Positions 24,669 to 37,057 of a DNA stretch of 64,000 nucleotides are shown here, in pieces (the first letter of the stretch is position 1; each line of letters begins with the position of its first letter). This stretch comes from Buxus sempervirens (taxonomy: Eukaryota > Streptophyta > Magnoliopsida > Buxales > Buxaceae). The DNA is taken from the NCBI GenBank assembly GCA_947561395.2, contig OX387183.1:37926901-37990900 (forward strand). Reading direction: 5' to 3'. The translations under genes and the position numbers were made by a program. Under the pieces are notes generated by a model. That model saw only the letters and a program-made list of their open reading frames with translations. It made no database searches and was not told the origin of the DNA.

Positions 24669-27218
24669 TGTAACGCCCCGGATCCGTGTTGTTCATTAAA
24701 GATATAACACGTCTCACGGAGGTTAGGCAAGGATCGTTAATCAATTTATGATCGCTGGATAATCATACATCTATAACCTGACAGAGTGCACATTTCCATT
24801 TATGCAAAATTGTAACATTTAAACTGAACTGAAATCATATGGTTCATCCCCAATTACTTTAATACATCTCAATTAATTCAAGTTCTCAAATTCGGAACAG
24901 ATAACCTACAAGTCTAAGGAAGGTAATAGTAGCCTTCCTCCCTATATGCCTCAGCAGGATCTACCCCAGTAATCGCCTCACCACGAGTATCTGAAAAAAT
25001 AGAACAACAACAGAGTGAGATACGAATATCTCAGCGAGTAGCACATGCATGCAGAAATAGTTGAATCACATTTTAAAACTATGCATCGACAACACTACAA
25101 TACGTTTAAACAACCAACATCAATTTCCCAAGTTCAAATCAAACAAATCACATCTCAGTTAAGTACAATAACACATCGATTGGTCAATGTCATGACTATC
25201 GTTTAGTTGATAAATTAAACATGCCAAGTAGACACTCCACACCTCCATGTACATAGTTCCGGCCTACTCAGGGTTTCGGATACTCTGAAATGACGGCCAA
25301 CTCAGGGTTTCGTCATCCAATGCAGGCCTACTCCCCGGGTTTCTGCATTGACAACCAGGCTTACTCAGGGTTTCTGGCTGCTCTACACCGGTCGTGGCAA
25401 CACACAAGGCCATGCAATTCCAACAACCAACAATAACATCACATTACTAAGCTTAAACATCTGGATCCAGGACAAGCTAGACCAAAACAGTAAACATCGT
25501 ATAATCTCAATTTCAATATCAAAACAAAACCATTCATTCCACATCATGTAAGAACTCATCACAATTCATCACCTGTCCCTCTAGACCAAGAAGTACCTCA
25601 AGTACATTCAGTATTTTCTCATTTCTGTAACACAAGTCATATGAAAGTAAAACTCAATCCATTCATACCAAAGAAAACCTTTCAATACGTATAAAGTTTC
25701 CAACAAGTGAAACCAGAAATACAAGAACTTCTCAATCAAAACAGTGTATAGAACAAGGAAAAGTAACTGGTAACTCTTACTAGTTTGGTGTCCGGCACAA
25801 TACTCATAAGTAACCTAAATTCAACTTAAAACTCATAAGATGTTCACAAATTTCTCCTCTATTAATTTCATAGGCAAAATGGTTTCCCAGGTTCCTAACC
25901 AAGTGAATAGTGAAGTGGTTTAACCCCTAAGTAATGCAAATACTCTTGGTCAAATCAGAAATTCCATTTCGGTAAGCAAAATAGGTCTGCCGCTCACCTA
26001 TTGAGGTGGGCGCGAGGTGAGCGCCGGTCGGCGGTGAAGAAAATGGGTAAAATCGACCTGCCGCTCACCCGACGCTAGGTGAGCGCGAGATGAGCGTGAG
26101 GTGGGCGCGAGATTCGCGCGAGATGAGCGCATCGTTTTCTACTTCGCGCGAGATGAGCGTGAGGTGGGCGCGAGATTCGCGCGAGATGAGCGCATCGTTT
26201 TCTACTTCGCGCGAGATGAGCGTGAGGTGGGCGCGAGCTCGGCGGTAGGTCGTTATTAACGGGGCGCCTACCTCTGAGGTGAGCGCCGGTGAACGCGAGG
26301 TGAGCGGATACCCCCTGTGGTTTTCATTTCTCTGTTATTTTGAGATCTACATTACTGGCCGGTTTGTGAAGGTCTGTAATTACTCCAATACACTCCTAAT
26401 ACTCCCAGAAGACTTCCCAACCATATTTGGAATTAATCTAAACACTTTCATTTTCAATTATAAAATTAAATCCGGAGACTCTGTTCATGTAACTTCCCGA
26501 AAACCAGAAAACCAGAAAACCAGAAAAACTCATACTATCAGTTGATATATAAACCATGCATCAGAATAATCTCGAGAGAAACAGAAAACACAAATCCCAA
26601 TTGTAAATCAGTGCTACTCACCTGAGTGTGCTTATTCCCAAATGGTAAAACCTCGGCCGATCACTTCTTCGGCCACGCACGCGAATGAAAAATCTACCGA
26701 AACTAATCTTCTCGAGCAGAGAGAAATAACCCAATGAACTTCAGCTCCGAACTCCTTCTTCCAGCACTTGTGATTTATGGTTCTTTACGAACAGAAGCCC
26801 TAGTCACCACTCCAGCCGAAATCGCGAGTTCTCCTTATGTCCAGACTTAACGAAAATGTTTCCGTAAGTATACGCGTATTTCGTTTAAAACTAAAAACCC
26901 TACTTTCCCTTATTTGCTCATTTAACACTTACCTTGCGAGATGTATACGCCGGTGGATCAACCCTTTTAACCCCTTGATCCTATGCATGCTCGCCCACTG
27001 AAGATACTACATGTTCAGCATCTATTCGCGTTAATAATCACATAACTATACTTTAATAATACCAATGATAATACTACGATTTTTTGGAAAAATGGCTATA
27101 TAACGCCTTTACATACGAGTATGGGCTAAGCCCTCAAACCACAAAATAACCTGATAAACACAGTTTATACATCAGAATAAATAAATAAATAAATACTCAC
27201 AAAATTCAGGGTCTTACA
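24669..27218 (-). repeat. 3' LTR of the Tekay-type element
   Basis: 2,550 bp. On the plus strand it starts TGTAACGCCCCGG and ends GGGTCTTACA. It contains a GC-rich minisatellite at about 26000-26300 built on GCGCGAGATGAGCG-like words, with more copies than in the partner LTR. Short open frames inside it recur identically in the other LTR and are not genes. Confidence 0.95.
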
Positions 27219-27240
27219 TCCTCCCCTCCTACAAGAAATT
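27219..27240 (-). other. Polypurine tract of the Tekay-type element
   Basis: Directly inside the 3' LTR; on the minus strand it reads TCTTGTAGGAGGGGAGGA. Its purine-rich composition and position fit the plus-strand primer. Confidence 0.8.
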
Positions 27241-27258
27241 TCGTCCTCGAAATTTACC

Positions 27259-30180
27259 TCAAGAAGGAACAAACAATTCCGGATACTTCTTCTTCATCTC
27301 TTCCTCACCTTCCCAAGTGCATTCTTCCACAGTATGATTCTGCCATAGCACTTTCACTAAGGGAACAACCTTGGTGCGAAGAATCTGCTCACGACGGTCT
27401 AGAATCTGAACTGGCCTCTCTTCGTATGTCAGATCTTCTCGGATCACTAAAGGTTCAGGATTTATCACGTGACTAGGATCCGCTATGTACTGCCGCAACA
27501 TGGATATATGGAATACATCATGGACTCCTGCTAAATGGTTTGGCAAAGCTAGCTTATAAGCTACCGGGTTAATCACCTTCACAATCTCAAACGGCCCAAT
27601 AAAGCGTGGAGACAACTTCCCTTTCTTCCCGAATCTCAGCATTCCTTTGGAAGGCGATATCTTCAAGAACACTTGGTCTCCCACTTCAAATTTCAGCTCA
27701 CGTCGTCGGGTGTCTGAATAACTTTTCTGACGACTCTGCGCAGTCAACAACCGCTGTCTAATCAATTTCACCTTTTCCATACTATCTTGTATAATCTCAG
27801 GCCCAAAGTACTGTTTCTCTCCTACCTCCACCCAACACACAGGAGATCTACAAATCCTGCCATAAATTGCTTCATAGGGTGCCATCTGTATACTAGCCTG
27901 ATAGCTATTATTGTAAGCGAATTCGGCTAAGTGTAAATACTTACTCCAATTGCCACCCCAATCCAGGACACAACATCTCAACATGTCCTCTAGAGTCTGA
28001 ATAGTTCTCTCAGACTGGCCGTCGGTCTGTGGGTGGAAACTAGTACTGAAGCTTAACTTAGTTCCCATGGCCTCCTGGAAACACTGCCAAAAATGCGAGG
28101 TAAACCGAGAATCCCTATCCGATACAATGGACACTGGAACCCCATGCAACCGGACTATCTCTCGAGTATACAGCTCTACCAATGATGCCAAAGTCTGCGT
28201 GGTCTGGTAAGGCAAAAAGTGAGCTGATTTGGTTAGTCTATCCACAATCACCCATACGCCGTTGTGATTCTTAGCTGTAGGCGGTAGCCCACTCACAAAA
28301 TCCATCGATATATGTTCCCATTTCCACTCAGGAACCGGCAAAGGTCGCATCAAACCTGGAGGTCTCCTATGCTCTACCTTTACCTGTTGACAAGTGAGGC
28401 ACTTGGCTACATACTCCGCAATGTCTTTCTTCATTCCTGACAACCAATATACTGATCTTAGGTTCTTGTACATCTTGGTGCTCCCAGGGTGAATTGCATA
28501 TTTGGACCTGTGACTCTCGTCTAGGATCAATCCCTTGACTTCAGCATTATTTGGAACACAAGTCCGCCCTTGAAATCTCACCAATCCATCCCGAACATCA
28601 AAATCTTTCGTGGCCTCATCACCCTTCTCTACTAACCCCTGGATGTGTAATAAATCGGGATCTACCAACTGACCTTCCCGAATGCTCTGAATCAACTCTG
28701 GCTCTGCTTGAACTCGTGCCATGATCAATCCATGCCCATGAGTGCTGAACTCCCCAGGCCATTCTACAACAGTATCTACAAGAGTGCACTGACTAGCCAT
28801 GAAAGCAGCTAGTGTGGCTACCTCATCTTGAGAAACAACTCTACGACTCAGTGCATCTGCTACCACATTAGCCTTGCCCGGGTGATAATGTAGTGTGAAA
28901 TCATAATCTTTTAGAAGATCCATCCATCTCCTTTGCCTCATATTCAACTCTCTCTGGGAAAATATATATCTTAAGCTCTTGTGATATGAGAATATCTCGA
29001 ATTTGGCTCCCATCAAATAGTGCCTCCACAACTTAAGTGCAAACACGATCGCTGCCAACTCTAGATCGTGCGTAGGGTAATTCTTCTCATGAGTGCGTAG
29101 CAACCTTGAAGCATAAGCTACCACATGTCTCTGCTGCATCAGAACACAGCCCAACCCTACTCGAGAAGCATCACAATAGATCGAAAATCCCTCACTCACT
29201 GATGGCACAATCAAGACTGGAGCTGAAGACAGTTTACCTTTCAACTCCTGAAAACTGTTCTCACACTTCTCACTCCATTCAAACTTCACTGCCTTTTTAG
29301 TGAGATTGGATAGAGGTGCGGCTACTCGTGAGAAATTCTCTGTGAATCTCCTGTAATATCCAGCCATCCCCAAGAAGCTCCGAATCTCTGTCACAGATGA
29401 AGGTCTAGGCCATTCTGCAACAGCCTACACTTTAGTGGGATCCACTGCTATACCATTTCCAGAAATCACGTGCCCCAAGAAACTCACCTCTCTCAACCAC
29501 AACTGACACTTGCTGAACTTGGCATACAATCTGTGCTCTCTCAATGTCTGCAATACAGTTCGGAGGTGCCTTACATGATCCTCTCTACTTCGAGAATACA
29601 CTAGGATATCATCGATGAACACAACCACAAAGCTGTCCAAGTGTGTGTGAAACACCCGATTCATCAGGTTCATGAAAACAGCTGGGGCATTAGTCAGTCC
29701 AAAAGGCATAACCCGAAACTCGTAGTGCCCATATCGAGTACGGAAAGCCGTCTTCTCTACATCCTCTGGGGCTACTCTCAACTGATGGTATCCAGATCTC
29801 AGGTCGATCTTAGAAAACCAAGACGCTCCCCTCAACTGGTCGAACAAGTCATCAATCCGAGGCAATGGATACTTATTCTTGATAGTGACTTGATTCAACT
29901 GGCGGTAATCTATACACATCCTCATCGTCCCGTCCTTCTTCTGGACAAACAGGACTGGTGCACCCCATGGTGACACACTGGGCCTAATAAAGCCCTTTGC
30001 TTCCAGTTCATCCAACTGTTTCTTCATCTCATGGTTTTCAGGTTGTGACATCCTGTATGGTGGTTTGGATACAGGTGTCGTACCAGGTAAGAGTCGTATA
30101 CTGAACTCAACCTCTCTAGGTGGCGGTAATCCCGGTAGATCGTCTGGGAATATGTCATCAAACTCTGCTACTATAGGCAC
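27259..30180 (-). pseudogene. pol region of the Tekay-type element (RT, RNase H, integrase, chromodomain-like end)
   Basis: Family signatures in order on the minus strand: reverse transcriptase ([20 protein letters not shown], then a [13 protein letters not shown] box with the YxDD-equivalent IDD); RNase H (FSIYCDASRVGLGCVLMQQ); integrase with a zinc-binding region (HPGSTKMYKNLR ... CLTCQQVKVEHRRPPG) and DDE core (HISMDFVSGLP, IVSDRDSRFTS); and a chromodomain-type C-terminus (PVQILDRREQILRTKVVPLV ... VEECTWE). This domain order and tail are typical of Tekay/Del chromoviruses, whose integrase tail targets heterochromatin. The region is mostly open, with about one break. Confidence 0.93.
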
Positions 30181-30204
30181 ACTAGAAAGACTAAGTGTCG
30201 TAGA

Positions 30205-31950
30205 CTATACCTCCTCAACCTCAATGGATGCTACTAAACTGATCCGTGTTCTCAACCCTTCACATCGGAAACAGTGCACTGGCTGGTCTGGCTGACATAC
30301 CATAATGGTACCCCTATAGCAATCTATGCTCACATGATGCCGAAAAAGCCAATCGATGCCTAAGATCACATCAAATTCCCCGAATTCCAGTTCTACCAAG
30401 TCCCCTGGCAACTCCAAAGAACTCAATCTGATCATGCAATCCCTAAATACGGTCTGTACTCTAGTGGTTTCCCCCAATGGTGTGTGTACAAGTAGCTCGG
30501 ACTCGAGTGTGGAAGGAACCAAACCAATACGGCATGCACATAAAGGAGTAATGAAAGATCTAGAAGCACCCGAATCGAATAAGCATACGGCTGATCTACC
30601 ATGAATGAAAAGAATACCTCCAACCAACTGTGGCGCCTCTGGCTCCTCCTCACGAGCCTCCTCGACATGCCCTCCCTCAGGCTCATCCTCCTGAGCTGCT
30701 ACTGCATATACTCTAGTCTGCTGGGGGCGTGGGGGTGGTGCCTGCCGTCTCTGAGGTGCCTGCTGCCTCTGCGGTAACTGCTGCCTCTGGTATCCCCCAC
30801 TGCTCTGACCCGGAAATCTCGGCGGTGCTGGAAGTGCTGGCACGGGTCTAGAGTACTGAAATCTCGAAGCCTCGGCCGGTCGGGTGTCCATAGGTGCAGT
30901 AAGGGCTGGCTTGAGTAACTGGTAAGTGTTCGGGTGGGGACAGTCAGCAACCCGATGCCCATGCTGGCCACATCTAAAACACGCGCCTGGAGGTGACACG
31001 CACGGACCTGGGATGTGAAAACGGCCGCAACTGAAACAACCTCCTGAGCCTCTCCTATCTCTCTGTCCATAGTCGAACCTCGGTCTCTTGTCCCTATCCG
31101 GGACCCTCCGTGTCTCTGTGCCGCTCGGCTGTGCTCTAACTCTGCTCTGCTCAGTCCCTGAATCTCTAATCTCTCTCTCAACTCGCAGAGCTCTCCCCAC
31201 TAAATCTGAGTATCTGGTGCACATCAGCACCGAGACCATGCGCCTGATGTCTGCCCTCAGTCCTCTCTCGAAATGCTGGGTGAGCCTCTGCTCATCATGC
31301 ACTATATGGTGAGCAAATCGAGAAAGAACCGCAAACCGAGCCTCGTACTGTGCTACGGTCAAGGATCCCTGAGAGATATCCATGAACTCTCTCTCCTTCT
31401 GCAACCTCACCTCTGCAGAAAAATACTGCTCATAAAAGACCTGCCTAAACTGGTCCCAAGTCATCTGGATCCCATCTACCGCCTGCCTCCGTAATGACTG
31501 CCACCAATGCTGTGCCCCGCCCTCTAGGGTGAAGGTAGCCAATCTCACCCTCCGGTCCTCTGGACAGTCCATCGTATCAAACATGCGCTCCACTCTAGCT
31601 ACCCAGCTCTCCGCCTCCAACGGATCTGGAACTCCATAAAATGGCGGGGCAGTCAGCTTTCTGAACTGATCAATGTCCCTCAAGGACAACTCCTCTCTCA
31701 CCCGCTGCTGATCCACCGCAGCTCCATGACCATTTCGCTGGCCATTACCATTCCCAGTCTGACTCATCCTTTCCTCCCTCTCCATCGCAAGGAGGTGGGC
31801 AAGCGAGCCAACCGCAGCCCAAATGTCCTCTACTGGGGGTGGGGCTCCCCGTGGTGGTGCAGGTGGCTGCTCCTGTGGTACATCCCTCTCTGGACAATCC
31901 ACACTCCTCGCACGTCTGCCTCTACCGGCCATGTATACCTGTAAGCACAA
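30205..31950 (-). pseudogene. gag-protease region of the Tekay-type element
   Basis: A long open region on the minus strand with a Pro/Gly-rich start and a retrotransposon gag core (ESWVARVERMFDTMDCPEDR, FRQVFYEQYFSAEVRLQKER). A CCHC zinc knuckle follows (CFRCGQHGHRVADC), then a Pro/Gln/Arg-rich linker and the aspartic protease active-site box (LFDSGASRSFIT). In chromoviruses gag and pol normally form one polyprotein. Here a break separates this part from the pol part, so the element cannot be assumed active. Confidence 0.93.
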
Positions 31951-32069
31951 AATACCACATTAGTTAAGAACTCTCATCTAATCCTCATGGTTCTATCTAA
32001 CGTACGCACAACATTTCCCCAGGGTTTTCTATGGTCATACTACCTAAACCTCAAATTTTTCCAGCTTAA

Positions 32070-32084
32070 GGCTCTGATACCATC
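32070..32084 (-). other. Primer-binding site (initiator tRNA-Met type)
   Basis: Next to the 5' LTR; the minus strand reads TGGTATCAGAGCC, the standard plant iMet primer-binding sequence. It fixes the orientation of the element and the identity of the 5' LTR. Confidence 0.92.
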
Positions 32085-32086
32085 TC

Positions 32087-34604
32087 TGTAACGCCCCGGA
32101 TCCGTGTTGTTCATTAAAGATATAACACGTCTCACGGAGGTTAGGCAAGGATCGTTAATCAATTTATGATCGCTGGATAATCATACATCTATAACCTGAC
32201 AGAGTGCACATTTCCATTTATGCAAAATTGTAACATTTAAACTGAACTGAAATCATATGGTTCATCCCCAATTACTTTAATACATCTCAATTAATTCAAG
32301 TTCTCAAATTCGGAACAGATAACCTACAAGTCTAAGGAAGGTAATAGTAGCCTTCCTCCCTATATGCCTCAGCAGGATCTACCCCAGTAATCGCCTCACC
32401 ACGAGTATCTGAAAAAATAGAACAACAACAGAGTGAGATACGAATATCTCAGCGAGTAGCACATGCATGCAGAAATAGTTGAATCACATTTTAAAACTAT
32501 GCATCGACAACACTACAATACGTTTAAACAACCAACATCAATTTCCCAAGTTCAAATCAAACAAATCACATCTCAGTTAAGTACAATAACACATCGATTG
32601 GTCAATGTCATGACTATCGTTTAGTTGATAAATTAAACATGCCAAGTAGACACTCCACACCTCCATGTACATAGTTCCGGCCTACTCAGGGTTTCGAATA
32701 CTCTGAAATGACGGCCAACTCAGGGTTTCGTCATCCAATGCAGGCCTACTCCCCGGGTTTCTGCATTGACAACCAGGCTTACTCAGGGTTTCTGGCTGCT
32801 CTACACCGGTCGTGGCAACACACAAGGCCATGCAATTCCAACAACCAACAATAACATCACATTACTAAGCTTAAACATCTGGATCCAGGACAAGCTAGAC
32901 CAAAACAGTAAACATCGTATAATCTCAATTTCAATATCAAAACAAAACCATTCATTCCACATCATGTAAGAACTCATCACAATTCATCACCTGTCCCTCT
33001 GGACCAAGAAGTACCTCAAGTACATTCAGTATTTTCTCATTTCTGTAACACAAGTCATATGAAAGTAAAACTCAATCCATTCATACCAAAGAAAACCTTT
33101 CAATACGTATAAAGTTTCCAACAAGTGAAACCAGAAATACAAGAACTTCTCAATCAAAACAGTGTATAGAACAAGGAAAAGTAACTGGTAACTCTTACTA
33201 GTTTGGTGTCCGGCACAATACTCATAAGTAACCTAAATTCAACTTAAAACTCATAAGATGTTCACAAATTTCTCCTCTATTAATTTCATAGGCAAAATGG
33301 TTTCCCAGGTTCCTAACCAAGTGAATAGTGAAGTGGTTTAACCCCTAAGTAATGCAAATACTCTTGGTCAAATCAGAAATTCCATTTCGGTAAGCAAAAT
33401 AGGTCTGCCGCTCACCTATTGAGGTGGGCGCGAGGTGAGCGCCGGTCGGCGGTGAAGAAAATGGGTAAAATCGACCTGCCGCTCACCCGACGCTAGGTGA
33501 GCGCGAGATGAGCGTAAGGTGGGCGCGAGATTCGTGCGAGATGAGCGCATCGTTTTCTACTTCGCGCGAGATGAGCGTGAGGTGGGCGCGAGATGAGCGC
33601 ATCGTTTTCTACTTCGCGCGAGATGAGCGTGAGGTGGGCGCGAGCTCGGCGGTAGGTCGTTATTAACGGGGCGCCTACCTCTGAGGTGAGCGGATACCCC
33701 CTGTGGTTTTCATTTCTCTGTTATTTTGAGATCTACATGACTGGCCGGTTTGTGAAGGTCTGTAATTACTCCAATACACTCCTAATACTCCCAGAAGACT
33801 TCCCAACCATATTTGGAATTAATCTAAACATTTTCATTTTCAATTATAAAATTAAATCCGGAGACTCTGTTCATGTAACTTCCCGAAAACCATAAAACCA
33901 GAAAAACTCATACTATCAGTTGATATATAAACCATGCATCAGAATAATCTCGAGAGAAACAGAAAACACAAATCCCAGTTGTAAATCAGTGCTACTCACC
34001 TGAGTGTGCTTATTCCCGAATGGTAAAACCTCGGCCGATCACTTCTCCGGCCACGCACGCGAATGAAAAATCTACCGAAACTAATCTTCTCGAGCAGAGA
34101 GAAATAACCCAATGAACTTCAGCTCCGAACTCCTTCTTCCAGCACTTGCGATTTATGGTTCTTCACGAACAGAAGCCCTAGTCGCCACTCCAGCCGAAAT
34201 CGCGAGTTCTCCTTATGTCCAGACTTAACGAAAATGTTTCCGTAAGTATACGCGGATTTCGTTTAAAACTAAAAACCCTACTTTCCCTTATTTGCTCATT
34301 TAACACTTACCTTGCGAGATGTATACGCCGGTGGATCAACCCTTTTAACCCCTTGATCCTATGCATGCTCGCCCACCGAAGATACTACATGTTCAGCATC
34401 TATTCGCGTTAATAATCACATAACTATACTTTAATAATACCAATGATAATACTACGATTTTTCAGAAAAATGGCTATATAACGCCTGTACATACGAGTAT
34501 GGGCTAAGCCCTCAAACCACAAAATAACCTGATAAACACAGTTTATACATCAGAATAAATAACTAAATAAATAAATAAATACTCACAAAATTCAGGGTCT
34601 TACA
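32087..34604 (-). repeat. 5' LTR of the Tekay-type element
   Basis: 2,518 bp, near-identical to 24669-27218. By eye there are only scattered single-base differences, plus fewer units of the GC-rich minisatellite (about 33410-33700). That pattern fits a recent insertion followed by repeat slippage. Confidence 0.95.
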
Positions 34605-34609
34605 GTATG

Positions 34610-35384
34610 TGTGTTCCAGGATATCCGTATGATGTACTGTAACTACTACTATCTGATGAATCTACTGGCCCAAGCTGCTGAGGATAGTAGGCTGGATAGT
34701 GTCCCTGGGTCAGCTGTGGTGGATAGTGAGGATACTGCTCTCCATAAGAACTTGATGATCCTCCAACATTTAAAGATCCGAAACTCTGTGCCACTGAGGA
34801 CGAGTCATCGTGCATCCCTGTATGCTGTCTCTCCTTGCCTTTCCTCCTATGAAAGGAATATCCCCCACTCTCATCATGATCTCTATCTCCGTGATCAGTA
34901 TCCTGTGTAGTATGATGGAAAGCCGCCTTTCCAGTAAATGGGCTCAACCCCGGGCCACTGGTGCTAATACCACCATAACCACCACTAGCACCACCATCTC
35001 CATCATCAGCATCTGAAGATCCGGACTCATCCTCATCATCTGTCTCCTTCTCGTCTGTCTCCTCCTCCTCCTCTGACAATGAAACATGCCTACGGGCTGG
35101 GACTGGGGGCTGATGTCGTCGCAGTAGCGGAGGAAGAAGGAACAACTCTGATGAGGTTATCCAATGAGTCTTCGCGAACCTCCCCCCTTTCCTCCTCCAT
35201 AGCTGTGTCTACATCGATGCCCAACTCTGCTGCAGTCTGTGATATGACTGGGCTAGGACTATGATCAGGCTGATCCATCTCAACACATCTAACCCACTTT
35301 GCAAATGGATCCTCGTCATCGACTTCATTACTGAATAACACATCCAAAGGATCCTTCACAGTCGTGGCGGCGGTGCCGTGCTCT
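34610..35384 (-). pseudogene. hAT B transposase: C-terminal acidic/Ser-Gly-Tyr-rich tail, part 1
   Basis: This continues the transposase on the far side of the Mutator-like insertion. The minus strand reads EIEHGTAATTVKDPLDVLFS, then DEDPFAKWVRCVEMDQPDHS, then a long acidic run (SLSEEEEETDEKETDDEDES) and a Gly/Ser/Tyr/Pro-rich tail. A frame change occurs near 35100-35140. The segment is cut at 34605-34609 by the right LTR of the Ty3/Gypsy element. The nearby methionine at 35500, often taken as a start, is in the TIR of the Mutator-like element and not part of this gene. Confidence 0.8.
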
Positions 35385-35589
35385 ATCTCTAACGACCCCA
35401 TATCAGCTGGAGCATTTTCCTGGAAGATCGGCTGGAGCGCCGTCTGATTTGTGCCACGTGTCCACCACTTGCTCACGTTAACGGAGATACCTCTCTCCAT
35501 CTCTTCACATTCCAGTCAAAACGAAAAAGAGGGAAAAAAAATGGAAACCAAATATTTGGCACATCCCGCCCAAGCAACGAAGGTTTCCT

Positions 35590-35842
35590 TCTCTTCAGCT
35601 CAATGGTGAGAACAAGAACAAAGTTTTGCAGGAGATGCCTCTCACCAGAATGAGCAAATCTTTCACACTAACGCAGACGCCTCTCACCAGACAAATGGGT
35701 GGGGTTTAATCAACGATTCTCTTCAGCTCAACAGTGAGAACGAGAACAAAGTTTTGCAGGAGACGCCTCTCACCAGAACAAGCAAATCTTTCACACTAAC
35801 GCAGGTGCCTCTCACCAGACAAATGGGTGGGGTTTAATCAAC
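35590..35842. repeat. ~125-bp tandem duplication inside the MULE
   Basis: Two adjacent copies each begin near TTCTCTTCAGCTCAAY, contain GTTTTGCAGGAGAYGCCTC and CTCACCAGACAAATGGGTGG, and end GGGGTTTAATCAAC. They differ at a few bases. This lies upstream of the SNF4-like exons and may be duplicated 5' sequence. Confidence 0.85.
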
Positions 35843-36189
35843 CCCTTTTGCTGGGAGGTATGATAGATGAACAAATTTTATTTTGGTAACATTTCTTGGT
35901 GGGATTTATGTTGGTAGCATTTCTGTGGTATGATAGATGAACGAGTTTTAATCAACTTTTTGTTGAGGTATGGACAAATGAGCAGGTTAGACAACGCTTT
36001 TCGCTAGGAGGTATGAAAAATGAACGAATTCTACATTGGTAGCATTTCTGAGGTTTAATCATTTTGAGCTTTACATTGGTAGCATTGTTGTGATTTCTGC
36101 GTTCGTTTAGAATCCTTTTCTACTGGTTTAATCATTTTGAGCTTTACATTTGTAGCATTGTTGAGCTTTACATTGGTAGCATTTCGGAG

Positions 36190-37057
36190 GCTGATCTAGA
36201 AATCTCTCGTCACCGTAGATCTGCATTTTTGTCTACGCATAATGCTTGTGAGTTGCTTCCCGAGTCAGGCAAGTTTTGGATTCTTCACCCGCATTTATGC
36301 TATTTTTTATCATCTCTGGTTCACCATGCCTAATTCATCTGTGTATAATATCTCAGCTCATTGCCTTGGACATTAATCTACCTGTGAAACAAGCATTCCA
36401 TATTCTTTACGAGCAGGTATTTACTCAATTCTTTTGAGGTTATGCTTGAGGTAAATTTTAGGTGACATTTTCATGTCCTTGAAAATTACTTGGTGTGTGT
36501 CCTGTTGGTTGGTTGTGATTGTGTGAACTTCCTAGTACTTAAATTCTGGGTTGAAACAGAGAATGCTCTAATAATGTGATTGTTTTACTTATGTTTATGC
36601 AGAACTTCTCATCATTTGCTGAGTAGAATTCATCTAATATTCCGAAAAATAATCATAAAGGAATGACATATTCATATGTGAGAATTAATGGAAAAGTGGA
36701 AAATAACTAAAATGATAAACGAGGCTTCATGTTTTTGTGGGGCTAATGGACTTCCTTAATCTTGTCATATGTGTAAACTACTGTAAACTAATATTATCAT
36801 CAAGTAGTGAAATTTTGTTCGTTCTTATGAGGTTCATTTGGGGCGTTGAATTGGCTTCATGTTTGCCATGTTTCTTTACCTTTAGCTTCTAGTTCATTTG
36901 CTTGTTGCTGTCTTGCTGATAACTAGCTTATATATATTATAATTTCTCTGAGCCAATTCAATTCCAGGGTATTCCTGTGGCTCCCCTCTGGGACTTCCTC
37001 AAGGGGCAATTTGTTGGAGTTCTTAGTGCATTAGACTTCATATTAATTCTGAGAGAG
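36190..37057 (+). pseudogene. SNF4: SNF4-like (KIN-beta-gamma) gene fragment, three exons captured in the MULE
   Basis: Three exons match plant SNF4, the CBM-plus-CBS-domain subunit of SnRK1 kinase. They are: 36190-36273, ADLEISRHRRSAFLSTHNAC then ELLPESGK; 36357-36416, LIALDINLPVKQAFHILYEQ; and 36968-37057, [20 protein letters not shown] then [10 protein letters not shown]. This is the linker and first CBS region of the protein. Introns of 83 and 551 bp are retained, so capture was at DNA level. The second and third exons have good splice sites; the donor after the first is poor (AAG followed by TTTTGG). The carbohydrate-binding start and the later CBS domains are absent, so no functional subunit can be made. 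Confidence 0.88.

Larger units (their letters stand above)
24669..34604 (-). mobile_element. Ty3/Gypsy chromovirus LTR retrotransposon, Del/Tekay type, nearly whole
   Basis: A fossil LTR retrotransposon in minus orientation, flanked by the exact 5-bp repeat GTATG (24664-24668 and 34605-34609). Parts: 3' LTR 24669-27218, polypurine tract just inside it, pol (protease to integrase with a chromodomain-like C-terminus) and gag between, primer-binding site complementary to initiator tRNA-Met, 5' LTR 32087-34604. The two LTRs look almost identical except for repeat-number differences in a GC-rich minisatellite, so the insertion is young. The coding region looks largely whole with about two breaks. 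It is inserted in the transposase gene of hAT element B. Confidence 0.95.

Noticed and set aside
25348-25551. Small frames in the LTRs (also 32766-32969, 26279-26545, 33686-33895)
   Set aside because: They are identical or near-identical pairs because they lie in the two LTRs; no domain or gene signal.
29641-31312. Plus-strand frames over the Gypsy element
   Set aside because: Shadows of the minus-strand gag-pol region with no protein-like composition of their own.
35090-35500. 136-codon frame starting MERGISV as a separate gene
   Set aside because: Its first ~35 codons are the TIR of the Mutator-like element and the rest is the hAT transposase tail. The frame is an accident of the insertion.
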